Source: Brevundimonas sp. UBA6550
GTDB lineage: Bacteria; Pseudomonadota; Alphaproteobacteria; Caulobacterales; Caulobacteraceae
Direction of reading: 5' to 3'
DNA: 64,000 nucleotides
NCBI RefSeq assembly: GCF_002434505.1
Contig: NZ_DJKE01000012.1
Span: 384,558 to 448,557 of the forward strand
Shown: one piece after another, positions 41,391 through 51,024 of the stretch
Layout: each line of letters opens with the position of its first letter
How positions within the stretch are numbered: the stretch's first letter is position 1
Position numbers and translations under genes: made by a program
Notes under the pieces: model-generated
Told to the model about the DNA's origin: nothing
What the model saw: only the letters and a program-made list of their open reading frames with translations
Databases searched by the model: none

Positions 41391-41744
41391 TTGACGCACG
41401 AAGGCTCCGTATCGCGCGCCCGCGTTCTTCGTCGCGCCCTGACGCCGCCCGAAGCCCGACTGTGGGTCTACCTGCGCCGCCGCGCGCTGGATGGCATGAA
41501 GTTCCGCCGCCAGCATCCGGTCGGCGTCTATGTGCTGGACTTCTATTGCGCCGAGGCGATGTTGGCGGTCGAAGTGGATGGCGAAAGCCATGAGGGCCGG
41601 GGCGAGCACGATGCGCGAAGGACGCGCTGGCTCGCGACCCAGGGCATTGCGGTCATCCGCGTGTCGGCGGAACAGGTGCGGGTGGACTTAGGCGACGTGC
41701 TGGATTTCATCGCCGCGACCGCAAGAGACCGAATTCGCGGCTAA
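41391..41744 (+). CDS. DUF559 protein, putative VSR-like endonuclease
   Basis: This protein of about 117 residues has the DUF559 pattern: ARVLRRALTPPEARLW, LRRRALDGMKFRRQHPVG, YVLDFYC, LAVEVDGESHEGRGEHDARRT and IAVIRVSAEQV. The fold is of the VSR/restriction-endonuclease type, with D-F-Y and E-V-D-G-x-x-H as likely active-site elements. The start is TTG 41391 or GTG 41379, and both the GGAGGGG ribosome-binding site and the start come from the flanking repeat. The gene lies between two oppositely oriented halves of that repeat. Confidence 0.7.
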   Translation: MTHEGSVSRARVLRRALTPPEARLWVYLRRRALDGMKFRRQHPVGVYVLDFYCAEAMLAVEVDGESHEGRGEHDARRTRWLATQGIAVIRVSAEQVRVDLGDVLDFIAATARDRIRG

Positions 41745-41745
41745 G

Positions 41746-41868
41746 AGCCCCTCCACCGCTACGCGGTCCCCCTCCCCACAAGTGGGGAGGAGACGATGTG
41801 GCGAAGTCTCGTCTCCTCCCCATGAAATGGGGAGGTGGCTCGGAGCGCAGCGGAGAGACGGAGGGGTT
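41746..41868. repeat. Right flanking palindromic repeat of the DUF559 gene
   Basis: It contains GAGCCCCTCCACCGCT, CCCCTCCCCACAAGTGGGGA and CTCCTCCCCATGAAATGGGG, mirror images of motifs in the left flank, and runs to the end of glyS. Confidence 0.7.
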
Positions 41869-41873
41869 CTCCC

Positions 41874-44201
41874 CTACCCCGCGATCTGACCGAAGTCGGC
41901 GACCTGGCCCATCACGTCGCGGACCTGGCCCAGCAGCTTCAGGCGGTTGTCGCGTTCGGCGGGGACGTCAGAGTTGACCAGCACATCCTCGAAAAAGCGG
42001 TCCACCGGCGCCCGCAGAGCGGCAAGCGCCGTCATGGCGGCGGCGAAGTCCTCGGTCTCCAGCGCGGCCTCGACGGCGGTGCGGGCGGCGCCGACAGCGA
42101 AGGCCAGGACGGTCTCGGCCTCGGGCTGGTTCGGCAGGCCGGTCTGGACCATGCCGGTCGGCACAGGCCCCTTCTTCTCTTCGGCGCGCAGGATGTTGGA
42201 GGCGCGCTTGTAGCCCGCCAGCAGATTGGCGCCGTCGTCCGTGGCCAGGAAGGCGGCCAGAGCCTCCACCCGACGCACTATGCGGAAGAGGTCGTCGTCG
42301 CCCAAAGCAAAGACGGCGGCGACGAGGTCGTGGCGCTGGCCTCGGTCGCGGAGGAGGACAGTCAGGCGGTCGGCGAAGAAGGCGAGAAGGCCCGCTTCGA
42401 CGCTGAACCACCGATCCCAGAACGAGTCTTCCCCCGACAACTTCACCGATCGAGGGCCAACGCCTCCGAGTTCGACGCCTAGCTCACGTCCAAGCTGGAA
42501 GACCTTCCATGAGTCGTCCTCAAGACGGCGCTCAGAGACTTGCCCGGCCAGCATACGGTAGGACGTCATCAACAAATTGTCCTGGCGACCGCCTAGCGGT
42601 AGCCGCACCCCGTTCTCCAGCACCAGCCGGATCACACCCAGCGCCGCCCGCCTCAGCGCAAACGGATCCTTCGACCCCGTGGGCTTTTCGTCGATGGCGA
42701 AGAAGCCGACCAGGGTGTCCAGCTTGTCGGCCAGGGCGACGGCGACCGTGACAGGGGCGGTCGGAACCGTGTCGGCGGGGCCTTGCGGCTTGTAGTGGTC
42801 GCGGACGGCGTCGGCGATGCGGTCCCTTCTCCCCTCGGGGGAGAAGGTGGGCTGCGAAGCCGCTCGGATGAGGGGGCTGCCGGATGCGGACTCTGCGGTC
42901 GAGGGCGAAGAGGCGGAAACAGCCCCCTCATCCGTCTCGCTGCGCGAGCCACCTTCTCCCCCGAGGGGAGAAGGGGAAATCCGGGCGTAATAGCCGCCCA
43001 TGATCCCCTGCAGTTCGGGGAACTCGCTGACCATGCCCGACAGCAGATCGGCCTTGGACAGGCGGGCGGCGGTTTCAGCCTCGTCAGGATCGGCGCCGAC
43101 CAGCGGGGCGATCTCGCGGGCAAGCGCCGCGATGCGCTCGACGCGCTCGGCCAGCGTGCCCAGTTTGGCATGGAAGGTGACGCCGGACAATTTGGCGTTC
43201 CTGGCCTCGAAGCCGACCTTCTGGTCCTCGTCCCAGAAGAAGCGGGCGTCGTTCAGGCGGGCGCTCAGCACGCGGCTGTTGCCGGCGGCCAGGGCCTTGC
43301 CGCCGTCGGTCGCCTCGACATTGGCGACGACCAGGAAGTTCGGCGCCAGGCCATCCTTGGACGGATCGCGAACGGCGAAATACTTCTGGTGCACCTTCAT
43401 CGACAGTTGGATCACTTCCGGCGGCAGGGCCAGGAACTGCGGGTCCATGTCGCCCAGGATCGGGGTCGGCCATTCGGCCAGGCCCGCCACCTCGTCCAGC
43501 AGGCCGTCGTCATCGACCAAAACGAGACCGCGCGCGGCGCAGGCGGCCTTGGCCTGTTCCAGAATACGCAGTTTGCGGTCGGCCACGTCGATCAGGACGA
43601 AGTTCTTCTCCAGCTGGGCGCGATAGTCGGCGAAGTCGCTGACCCGCAAGGGTGCGCCCGAACCCAGGAACCTATGGCCCTCCGTGACCGCATCGGAGGC
43701 GATGCCGTCGATCTCGAACGGGACCACCGCCCCGTCGAAGACGCACAGGATGCGCTTGATCGGCCGCACCCAGCGCAGGGTTCCCACACCCCAGCGCATC
43801 GACTTGGGCCAGGGAAAGGCGCGCACGATCTGATCGACCGTCTCGGCCACCAGATCGGCGGTCGCGCGGCCCTTGGACGACAGGACGGCGAACAGCACGC
43901 CGTCGCGCTCCACCAGCTGTTCGCGGGTAAGGCCGGTCTTGCGCAGGAAGCCTTCCAGGGCCTGAGCGGGCGCCGAGGCCTTGGGCCCCTTCACCTCTTC
44001 CTCGCGGTCGGGGGTGGCCGTGGGCAGGCCGTCGACGACCAGGGTCAGACGACGCGGCCCGGCATAGGTGGTCAGAGCGTCCCAGGTCAGGCCGGCGGCC
44101 TTCAGCCGCTCGGACGCCATCCGCTCCAGGTCGCGCGCAGCGCCCTGCTGCATCCGGGCGGGGATTTCTTCGGAGAAGATTTCGAGGAGAAGCTGGGGCA
44201 T
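41874..44201 (-). CDS. glyS: Glycyl-tRNA synthetase beta subunit, with in-frame repeat insertion
   Basis: This 775-residue protein (usual length about 690) starts [18 protein letters not shown] and contains TLRWVRPIKRILCVFDG, ALADKLDTLVGFF and KDPFALRRAALGV. At about residues 409-460, between LQGIMGGYYAR and IADAVRDHYKP, a palindromic repeat (42824-42976) is translated as SPSPLGGEGGSRSETDEG... without breaking the frame. A second unusual stretch follows at about 535-590 (GGRQDNLLMTSYRMLAGQ). Catalytic and tRNA-binding parts remain intact. It is coupled to glyQ by TGATG. Confidence 0.9.
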   Translation of the reverse strand: MPQLLLEIFSEEIPARMQQGAARDLERMASERLKAAGLTWDALTTYAGPRRLTLVVDGLPTATPDREEEVKGPKASAPAQALEGFLRKTGLTREQLVERDGVLFAVLSSKGRATADLVAETVDQIVRAFPWPKSMRWGVGTLRWVRPIKRILCVFDGAVVPFEIDGIASDAVTEGHRFLGSGAPLRVSDFADYRAQLEKNFVLIDVADRKLRILEQAKAACAARGLVLVDDDGLLDEVAGLAEWPTPILGDMDPQFLALPPEVIQLSMKVHQKYFAVRDPSKDGLAPNFLVVANVEATDGGKALAAGNSRVLSARLNDARFFWDEDQKVGFEARNAKLSGVTFHAKLGTLAERVERIAALAREIAPLVGADPDEAETAARLSKADLLSGMVSEFPELQGIMGGYYARISPSPLGGEGGSRSETDEGAVSASSPSTAESASGSPLIRAASQPTFSPEGRRDRIADAVRDHYKPQGPADTVPTAPVTVAVALADKLDTLVGFFAIDEKPTGSKDPFALRRAALGVIRLVLENGVRLPLGGRQDNLLMTSYRMLAGQVSERRLEDDSWKVFQLGRELGVELGGVGPRSVKLSGEDSFWDRWFSVEAGLLAFFADRLTVLLRDRGQRHDLVAAVFALGDDDLFRIVRRVEALAAFLATDDGANLLAGYKRASNILRAEEKKGPVPTGMVQTGLPNQPEAETVLAFAVGAARTAVEAALETEDFAAAMTALAALRAPVDRFFEDVLVNSDVPAERDNRLKLLGQVRDVMGQVADFGQIAG
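42824..42976. repeat. Palindromic repeat inside glyS
   Basis: CCCTTCTCCCCTCGGGGGAG at one end and CTCCCCCGAGGGGAGAAGGG at the other, with inner GGATGAGGGGGCTG and CAGCCCCCTCATCC. The 153 bp equal 51 codons, so the reading frame of glyS is kept. Confidence 0.85.
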
Positions 44202-45094
44202 CAGGCGGTTTTCCGCTCTTGTTCGACGTAAGCGAGGGCGCAGGCTTTGCAGAGTTCGCGGATGCGGCCGATGTAGCTCTGGCGTTCGGCCACGGCGATG
44301 GCGCCCCGGGCGTCCATCAGGTTGAACAGGTGGGACGCCTTCAGAACCTGGTCATAGGCGGGCAGAACCAGCGGCTGGCCCTGCGGCCCGGTCATGGCCA
44401 GAAGGCGCGAAACCTCGGCCACCATGTCCTCGAACCGGCGCTTCAGCCCATCGACGTCATAGCCGTGGAAGTTGGCCGCCGACTGCTGGCGCTCGTTCTC
44501 CAGGAAGACCTCGCCATAGGTCAGGCCCTCCTTGGTGAACTTCAGATCATAGACGTTGTCCACGCCCTGCACATACATGGCCAGACGCTCCAGCCCGTAG
44601 GTCAGCTCGCCCGAGACCACATCGATTTCGATGCCGCCGACGCCCTGGAAATAGGTGAACTGCGTCACCTCCATCCCGTCGCACCAGACCTCCCAGCCCA
44701 GACCCCAGGCGCCGACGGTGGGGTTTTCCCAGTCGTCCTCGACGAAGCGGATGTCGTGCAGTTTCGGGTCGATGCCGATGGCGGCCAGCGAGCCAAGATA
44801 CAGCTCCTGAAGGTTGTCCGGGTTCGGCTTCAGGATGACCTGGTATTGGTAATAGTGCTGGAGGCGGTTCGGGTTCTCGCCATAGCGGCCGTCGCCGGGG
44901 CGGCGACTGGGCTGGACGTAGGCGGCCTTCCAAGGCTTCTGGCCCAGGGCGCGCAGCACGGTCGCCGGGTGCAGGGTCCCCGCCCCCACCTCGATGTCAT
45001 AGGGTTGCAGGATGGCGCAGCCCTGATCGCCCCAATAGCGGTGAAGGGTCAGGATCAGGTCCTGAAACGCGAGCGGCTCAGTCGGGGTGGTCAA
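44201..45094 (-). CDS. glyQ: Glycyl-tRNA synthetase alpha subunit
   Basis: This 297-residue protein begins with [24 protein letters not shown]. It carries the family blocks [35 protein letters not shown] and [29 protein letters not shown]. It forms the alpha2beta2 enzyme with GlyS and contains the class II catalytic core. The stop overlaps the glyS start by one base. Confidence 0.95.
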   Translation of the reverse strand: MTTPTEPLAFQDLILTLHRYWGDQGCAILQPYDIEVGAGTLHPATVLRALGQKPWKAAYVQPSRRPGDGRYGENPNRLQHYYQYQVILKPNPDNLQELYLGSLAAIGIDPKLHDIRFVEDDWENPTVGAWGLGWEVWCDGMEVTQFTYFQGVGGIEIDVVSGELTYGLERLAMYVQGVDNVYDLKFTKEGLTYGEVFLENERQQSAANFHGYDVDGLKRRFEDMVAEVSRLLAMTGPQGQPLVLPAYDQVLKASHLFNLMDARGAIAVAERQSYIGRIRELCKACALAYVEQERKTA

Positions 45095-45115
45095 ATCGGG
45101 CTCGGGAGGGGCTGC

Positions 45116-45148
45116 AAAAAAGACGGCGGACCATAGGGCCCGCCGTCT
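45116..45148 (-). terminator. Terminator of the fasciclin gene
   Basis: On the minus strand AGACGGCG and CGCCGTCT pair (45141-45148 with 45121-45128) and are followed by TTTTTT (45121-45116). Confidence 0.7.
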
Positions 45149-45203
45149 CTCGCTTCAACACGCTGCGCCCGCCCATTTGGCGGCGGGCGAAACCCGGCCC
45201 GTC

Positions 45204-46046
45204 TTATTGCGGGGTCGGAGCGGTCTGTTCATCGCCGTCCGGGGTCGGATCGACCTGGCCGTTGGTCGGATTCTGAACCGGGGGCGAGGCGGTGGTGGTC
45301 GTCGTCGCGGCCGGTTCGCCGGTCGGCGCCGTGGGGGCGGCAGCGGCGTCGGTCGCCTCGGCCGGAGCGGCGGCGTCGGCTGGGGCGGCGGCTTCTTCGT
45401 CGCCCATGGCGGCCATGGACTGGGCCGGGTTCAGCACCTTGTCGATGGGGAAGACCGCGCCGTTGGAGGCGTCAAGCTCGGCGCTGACCACGGTCGCGCC
45501 GTCCGCCTTGATGGCAGAGCCGGTGCCGTCCAGCAGGATCTGGCTGTCGGCGGCGGTCGGCACGCCGCCCTTCTTGCCCTGGATCTGATCCGGCGTCACG
45601 TCGGCGACGATGACGTGATAGAGCAGCAGCTGACGCAGCTCGGCGGCGTTGGCCGGGTCCATCAGGCGGGTGCGATCCGCCTCCGGCAGGGCGGCGAAGG
45701 CCGCATCCGTCGGGGCGAAGATCGAGATGGCCGGACGGCTGGCCAGGGTGTCGGTCAGTTGGGCGGCGTCCAGGGCGGCCAGCAGGGTGGTGAACTGACC
45801 GCTGGATTTCAGCACATCGACCACCGTCTCGGCGGCGGCGGGCGTGGCCTGGGTCGCGGCGGTTTGGGCGGGGGCGACCTCCTGCATCACCGGCGCGGCG
45901 GCGGCGGGCGCCTGATCCGGGGTCTGGGCCGGGGTTTGCGCAGGCGTCTGCGTCGGGGTTGCGGGGGCTGTGGCTTCCTGGGCGAAGGCCGGGGCGGCCA
46001 TCAGGGTGACCACGGCGGTCGCGGCAAGCAGTTTTGCACGAAGCAT
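45204..46046 (-). CDS. Secreted fasciclin (FAS1) domain protein
   Basis: This 280-residue protein has a signal peptide (MLRAKLLAATAVVTLMAAPAFA), a long Pro/Thr/Gln/Ala-rich spacer (about 25-85), and one FAS1 domain (about 88-220) with ISIFAPTDAAFAALPEADRTRLM and LRQLLLYHVIVADVTPDQI. It ends in a second Pro/Ala/Thr-rich tail. FAS1 proteins mediate adhesion or matrix contacts. AAGGAT before ATG 46046 decides the start; the open frame to 46079 is not needed. An inverted repeat GTTAC-AAACC-GTAAC lies upstream at 46158-46172. Confidence 0.85.
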   Translation of the reverse strand: MLRAKLLAATAVVTLMAAPAFAQEATAPATPTQTPAQTPAQTPDQAPAAAAPVMQEVAPAQTAATQATPAAAETVVDVLKSSGQFTTLLAALDAAQLTDTLASRPAISIFAPTDAAFAALPEADRTRLMDPANAAELRQLLLYHVIVADVTPDQIQGKKGGVPTAADSQILLDGTGSAIKADGATVVSAELDASNGAVFPIDKVLNPAQSMAAMGDEEAAAPADAAAPAEATDAAAAPTAPTGEPAATTTTTASPPVQNPTNGQVDPTPDGDEQTAPTPQ

Positions 46047-46255
46047 GACGGTATCCTTTTTCTGTTTGAGGATCGTCATCGGGAGGGAGACGATCCGTTC
46101 CAGTCATCGGAACTGTCATGCCCAAGTCGGAGACCAGTGATCCGGTTCCGAGATTTCGTTACAAACCGTAACTCTTGTGATGATCACGGCAAGACCTGGG
46201 CGAATGCTGGGCCGAACATTCCATGTCGCCGGTATTCGGCCATAAGACTGCGGCG

Positions 46256-47128
46256 TTACTGCACAGCCAGTCGGGTCGATCGAGCCCAGGCGGTCGGGTG
46301 GGCGTCGGCCAGGAGCGCCGCCGCCGCCTCGGCCGCATCAAGGGTTGGATACAGGCCGAACACCGTCGCGCCCGAACCGGACATCCGCGTCAGGGCGACG
46401 TCGGGCGTGGCGGCGACCGCGCGCAGGGCGTCGGCGATGGCTGGCGTCAGGGCCACGGCTGGCGCCTCAAGATCGTTGCGTTGGCTCGAAAGCCAGTCGA
46501 TCACGCCGCCGATGCTCCAGTCGGCAGGCGGCGCCGGGCGATCCGCCGCCGCGACGGGACCGGCGTCATAGGCCCGGTAGACGCCGCCGGTAGGCGACGG
46601 AACGCCCGGATTGAACAGGACGGCCGGCAGCGGCGGCAGGCGCGGCTCGTCGGTCAGGACATCGCCCCGCCCCTCGGCCCAGGCGGTGCGCATCCTGAGG
46701 CACATGGGGCCGTCGGCGCCGACGACGGCGGCCACCGCCTCCAGCCCCGCATCGTCGATGTCGAGCGCCAGCACGTCGCGCGCCAGCTTCAGCGCCGCGC
46801 CGGCGTCCGACGATCCGCCGCCCAGGCCCGCCGCGATGGGCAGGCGCTTGTCCAGAACGACCTTCAGCCCCGGTTCGCCCGTCCCGGACGCCTCGCCCAG
46901 TCGGCGCAGGGCGCGCAGGATCAGATTGTCGTCGGCGCCCGACAGGCCGGCGGCGAAGGGGCCGACCACATCCAGCGACAGCCGCTCGGCCGGTTCGACC
47001 GACACCCGGTCGCCCACGTCGGCAAAGGCGACCAGACTGCTGAGCGGATGATAGCCGCCCCCGTCCACGGCCCCGACATGCAGGAACAGATTGATCTTGG
47101 CCGGGGCCAGGGCGGTGCGGACAGTCAT
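46256..47128 (-). CDS. ispE: 4-diphosphocytidyl-2-C-methyl-D-erythritol kinase
   Basis: This 290-residue GHMP kinase of the MEP isoprenoid pathway has the N-terminal APAKINLFLHVG and GYHPLSSLV blocks, the ATP-binding PIAAGLGGGSSDAGAAL, and the C-terminal MSGSGATVFGLY. Length and all three motifs match IspE. It phosphorylates CDP-ME at the 2-hydroxyl. Confidence 0.95.
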   Translation of the reverse strand: MTVRTALAPAKINLFLHVGAVDGGGYHPLSSLVAFADVGDRVSVEPAERLSLDVVGPFAAGLSGADDNLILRALRRLGEASGTGEPGLKVVLDKRLPIAAGLGGGSSDAGAALKLARDVLALDIDDAGLEAVAAVVGADGPMCLRMRTAWAEGRGDVLTDEPRLPPLPAVLFNPGVPSPTGGVYRAYDAGPVAAADRPAPPADWSIGGVIDWLSSQRNDLEAPAVALTPAIADALRAVAATPDVALTRMSGSGATVFGLYPTLDAAEAAAALLADAHPTAWARSTRLAVQ

Positions 47129-47190
47129 GGGCGCTGACTAACCCATGGCTTGGCGCATTTCATCCGTTCATCCCCGCGAATGATCGGAGA

Positions 47191-49071
47191 TCAGTTGGAG
47201 ACGCCGCCGGTCGAAGCCGGCTTGTCCAGCCCGTCGGCGATCTTGCGTTCGACCTCGGCGCGGCGTTCGTCGTCGGGGTCCAGCACCAGGACGCGGTTCC
47301 ACAGCCAGACGGCCTCGCGCTGGCGGCCGACCTTCCAATAGGCGTCGCCTAAGTGGTCGTTGATCTCGGCGTTGGCCGGCTCCTTGTCCACGGCCTGCTC
47401 CAGAGTGTCGACGGCGACGTCGTACTGGCCCTGTTTGAACTGGGCCCAGCCCAGCGAGTCCTGAATGTTGCCGTTGTCGGGCTCTAGCGCATGGGCGCGG
47501 GCGATCATGGCGGCGCCCTCCTGAACGCGCAGCCCCTTGTCCACCCACAGATAGCCCAGATAGTTCAGCATGTCGGCGTCGTTGGGCGCGGCCTGAAGCG
47601 CGGCCCACAGTTCGGCCTCGGCCTCGGTCGTGCGGTTCAGCGCCTCATAGGCGGCGCCGCGCAGGAAGTGGACGTTGGCGCCCTGATCGGCGGTGTTCAG
47701 CACCGGCCCGTCCAGCAGGGCCAGCGCCTCGTCATGCTGTTTCAGCTGCATCAGCTGGCCGGCCAGGACCAGGGCGATCTGGCGGTTGTCGGGGCTGGCG
47801 GCGAAGGCGCGGCGCAGTTCGGTCAGGGCGTCGTCCGACTGCCCCTCCTCCTCCAGGCTGACAGCCATCTGGGCGCGGGCGGCGGCGTAGAGGGTCGGGT
47901 CCTCGGTCCCGATGCGCGACAGGGCGGCGCGGGCGGAGCTTTTCAGCCCGGCGCGGGCCAGCACCTGGGCCAGCTGATATTCGGTCTCGTCGTCGGGATA
48001 GAGGTTCTGGGCCAGACGCAGATAGACGGCGGCGAATTCGTTGCCCCGCTCGGCCGAGGCCTGGGCGGCGGCGGTGACCAGGGCCTGGGACGCGCCTTCG
48101 CGCAGATCGGGCAAGGCGGGGGGCCGCCCGCCGGCCTCGGCCCGTTGCAGGGCGCGCGCCACGCCGGGATCGACCGGCTGGACCGCCATCGCCGCGCGAT
48201 ACAGGGCGATCGCCTCGTCACGACGATCGCGCCGCTCCATGAACTCGCCATAGGGGCGTTTGAACAGGGCGCCGATGGTCGGCGCCTCGACCGCCGCCTT
48301 CAGCTCGACCTCGGCTGCGGCATAGTCGCGGCGGCGCTCCAGCAGGGACGCGCGGTTGATGCGGGCGAAGGCCAGGGTCAGGGGATCGCCGGCGGTCGGG
48401 GCGGGCTGAAGCGCGCGGGTCCAGTCGTTGGCGGCCGCCGCGATCCAGGGCGCGACCAACAGGCCGGCGCGGGCGTGGGGCGCGCCGATCGGCTGGGCCG
48501 CCAGGGCGGCGTTGGCGGCGCGGGCGTCGCCGTGGGCGTAATCCTGAACCAGCCGGACCAGCCGCCCGCCCTCGACGAAGGCGGGAGACGCCGTGGCGTC
48601 GGTCGGGGCCAGGGCCGCCGCCACGTCCAGATCGCCGGTCAGAAGCGCCGAGGTGAAGGCCTGTTCGCGCACGCGGGGTTGTTCCGGCGTCAGCCGCTCG
48701 GCCTGGGCCAGATAGTCGGAGCCTTGCGCCCCCTCCCCCTGCATCAGGGCCAGCTTGCCGGCCAGATACAGGCCATAGGCGCTGCGGCCCTCGGGGTTTG
48801 TCGGGATCGGCGCCCAGACGGCCGGGATGGCCGGGGCGGCGGGCGCGTCGGTGATGACGATGTGGGGATCGGGCGCGGCGTCCTGGGCCGGCGAAGTCGT
48901 CTGGCCGGGAATGGGCTGGCCTGGTTCCAGGATCACGGCCGGAGGATGGGTCTGGGGCGTCGGCGCGGCGGGCGCGGCCTCCTGCGCCGCCGCCTGTCCG
49001 GCCATGGCCAGGGCGACGACGGTCAGGGAGGCGGAAATCAGAGTCGAGCGGCGCGAACGGGAGGCGATCAT
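47191..49071 (-). CDS. Exported tetratricopeptide-repeat protein
   Basis: This protein of about 626 residues has a signal peptide (about 1-30, LISASLTVVALAMAGQAAAQ), a Pro-rich linker and TPR-type helices to the end. The clearest repeats are in the C-terminal third (WAALQAAPNDADMLNYLGYLWVDKG; HALEPDNGNIQDSLGWAQFKQGQYDVAVDTLEQAVDKEP; AEINDHLGDAYWKVGRQREAV), each written here in part. It is probably periplasmic or outer-membrane-associated, scaffolding a complex. ATG 49071 is used. Confidence 0.8.
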   Translation of the reverse strand: MIASRSRRSTLISASLTVVALAMAGQAAAQEAAPAAPTPQTHPPAVILEPGQPIPGQTTSPAQDAAPDPHIVITDAPAAPAIPAVWAPIPTNPEGRSAYGLYLAGKLALMQGEGAQGSDYLAQAERLTPEQPRVREQAFTSALLTGDLDVAAALAPTDATASPAFVEGGRLVRLVQDYAHGDARAANAALAAQPIGAPHARAGLLVAPWIAAAANDWTRALQPAPTAGDPLTLAFARINRASLLERRRDYAAAEVELKAAVEAPTIGALFKRPYGEFMERRDRRDEAIALYRAAMAVQPVDPGVARALQRAEAGGRPPALPDLREGASQALVTAAAQASAERGNEFAAVYLRLAQNLYPDDETEYQLAQVLARAGLKSSARAALSRIGTEDPTLYAAARAQMAVSLEEEGQSDDALTELRRAFAASPDNRQIALVLAGQLMQLKQHDEALALLDGPVLNTADQGANVHFLRGAAYEALNRTTEAEAELWAALQAAPNDADMLNYLGYLWVDKGLRVQEGAAMIARAHALEPDNGNIQDSLGWAQFKQGQYDVAVDTLEQAVDKEPANAEINDHLGDAYWKVGRQREAVWLWNRVLVLDPDDERRAEVERKIADGLDKPASTGGVSN

Positions 49072-49130
49072 GCCCCGACCCTTCACGCTTTCCCCCGCCC
49101 CCGCAAGAGGCTGGATGATTGCTCATCCAC

Positions 49131-49164
49131 TCCGCCCATCCTGACGAAAGCCGGGATGGGCGGA
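49131..49164. repeat. Hairpin repeat between TPR and ETF-QO genes
   Basis: TCCGCCCATCC (49131-49141) and GGATGGGCGGA (49154-49164) form a perfect 11-bp stem just behind the ETF-QO stop (minus strand). It may serve as a terminator, although no T-run follows. Confidence 0.5.
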
Positions 49165-49173
49165 TAGGGGTGT

Positions 49174-50934
49174 TCACATGTTCGGATAGTTGGGGCCGCC
49201 GCCGCCCTCGGGCGTGGTCCAGACGATGTTCTGCGACGGGTCTTTGATGTCGCAGGTTTTGCAGTGGACGCAGTTCTGGGCGTTGATGACGAAGCGCGGG
49301 TCGGCCTTGGCCGCCTCGTCGCCATAGACGACCTCGTACACGCCCGCCGGGCAGTACAGCCGCGCCGGCTCGCCGTATTCGGGCAGGTTGACCCGGATCG
49401 GGATGGACGGGTCCAGCAGCTTCAGGTGGGCCGGCTGGTCCTCGGCGTGGTTGGTGTTGGAGATGAAGACCGACGACAGCTTATCGAACGACAGCTTGCC
49501 GTCCGGCTTGGGGTATTTGATCGGCTTGTGATGCGCCGCCAACTCGGTCGAGGCGGCGTCGGTCTTGGCGTGTTTCAACGTCGGGATCGGCGACCAGCCG
49601 CCCAGCAGGGTCCGGCACCACATGTCGAACATGCCGAACGCCCCGCCCAGGGTCGTGCCGAACTTGGACAACAGCGGCTTGGCGTTTCTGACGACCGAAA
49701 GCTCCTTATAGACCCAGCTCTTTTCGAAGGCGGTCTGGTATTCGACCAGTTCGTCGCCCGAACGCCCCGCCTGAACCGCCTCATAGGCGGCGTCGGCGGC
49801 CAGCATGCCGGTCTTCATGGCGTTGTGGCTGCCCTTGATGCGGGGCACGTTCACGAAGCCGGCCGAACAGCCGATCAGGGCGCCGCCGGGGAAGGACAGT
49901 TTCGGAATCGACTGCAGACCGCCCTCGGTGATGGCCCGCGCGCCATAGGAGATGCGCGTCCCGCCCTCCAGGTGTTTGGCGATGTCGGGGTGGTGCTTGA
50001 ACCGCTGGAACTCGTCGAACGGCGACAGGAACGGGTTCTTGTAGTTCAGGTGAACGACATAGCCCACGGCCACGTAGCGGTCGCCGAAGTGATAAAGGAA
50101 GCTGCCGCCGCCGGTGTGTTCGTCCAGCGGCCAGCCCGTCGTGTGCTGAGCCAGGCCGGGCTGGTGCTGTTCGGCGGGCACCTGCCACAACTCCTTCAGA
50201 CCGATGCCGTATTTCTGCGGCGACTTGCCGTCCTGAAGCTTGTGTCTGGCGATGATGGTCTTGGCCAGGGAGCCGCGCACGCCCTCGGCGATGAAGACGT
50301 ATTTGCCGTGCAGTTCGATGCCCGGCTGGAAGTCGCCGGTCGGCTTGCCCTCGCGGTCGATGCCGAAGACGCCGGCGACGACGCCCTTCACCCGGCCCGT
50401 CTCTTCCTTCCAGACCACGTGGCTGGCGGCCATGCCGGGATAGACCTCGACGCCTAAAGCCTCGGCCTGTTCGCCCAGCCAGCGCGTGACATTGCCCAGC
50501 GAGGCGATGTAGCAGCCATGGTTGTGCATGAAGGGCGGCAGCAACGGCATCGGCAGCGGCGCCGACCCTTGCGGCCCCAGCAGCAGGAAGCGGTCCTTGG
50601 TGACGGGCGTTTCCAGCGGCGCGCCGCGTTCCTTCCAGTCGGGGAACAGCTCGTTCAGCGCCTTGGGGTCGATCACGGCGCCGGACAGGATGTGACCGCC
50701 GACCTCGGCCGCCTTTTCCAGCACCGCGACGCTGATGTCCTTGCCGTCCTTTTCCGCGCGCTGCTTCAGACGAATGGCCGCCGACAGGCCGGCGGGACCG
50801 CCGCCGACGATGACGACGTCGTATTCCATCACCTCGCGCTCGACGCCGTTCAGCGCCTCCAGCGGCGGCAGATTGTCGATGATGGCTTCCTGACGGGCGT
50901 TCTCGGCGCCGCCTTCGATGGCGTCTTCGGCCAT
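49174..50934 (-). CDS. Electron transfer flavoprotein-ubiquinone oxidoreductase
   Basis: This 586-residue protein has the FAD motif VVIVGGGPAGLSAAIRLK near residue 40. The middle carries GCSAGFVNVPRIKGSHNAMKTGM, and the C-terminal 4Fe-4S domain has cysteines in YCPAGVYEV and NCVHCKTCDIKDP. It passes electrons from ETF (fatty acid and amino acid oxidation) to ubiquinone at the inner membrane. ATG 50934 (MAEDAIEGG) fits; the open frame reaches 51003. Confidence 0.95.
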   Translation of the reverse strand: MAEDAIEGGAENARQEAIIDNLPPLEALNGVEREVMEYDVVIVGGGPAGLSAAIRLKQRAEKDGKDISVAVLEKAAEVGGHILSGAVIDPKALNELFPDWKERGAPLETPVTKDRFLLLGPQGSAPLPMPLLPPFMHNHGCYIASLGNVTRWLGEQAEALGVEVYPGMAASHVVWKEETGRVKGVVAGVFGIDREGKPTGDFQPGIELHGKYVFIAEGVRGSLAKTIIARHKLQDGKSPQKYGIGLKELWQVPAEQHQPGLAQHTTGWPLDEHTGGGSFLYHFGDRYVAVGYVVHLNYKNPFLSPFDEFQRFKHHPDIAKHLEGGTRISYGARAITEGGLQSIPKLSFPGGALIGCSAGFVNVPRIKGSHNAMKTGMLAADAAYEAVQAGRSGDELVEYQTAFEKSWVYKELSVVRNAKPLLSKFGTTLGGAFGMFDMWCRTLLGGWSPIPTLKHAKTDAASTELAAHHKPIKYPKPDGKLSFDKLSSVFISNTNHAEDQPAHLKLLDPSIPIRVNLPEYGEPARLYCPAGVYEVVYGDEAAKADPRFVINAQNCVHCKTCDIKDPSQNIVWTTPEGGGGPNYPNM

Positions 50935-51024
50935 GATTTCCCCTGAATCCCGGTTGTCCGTGTGGTTATGCCGCTTATCGGAAGGTGACGCGAGGGCGGT
51001 CAAGGCTTATCGGTAGCCCGAGAC

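Noticed and set aside
42783..44231. 482-codon plus-strand frame opposite glyS
   Set aside because: Shadow of glyS and the repeat; no domain visible.
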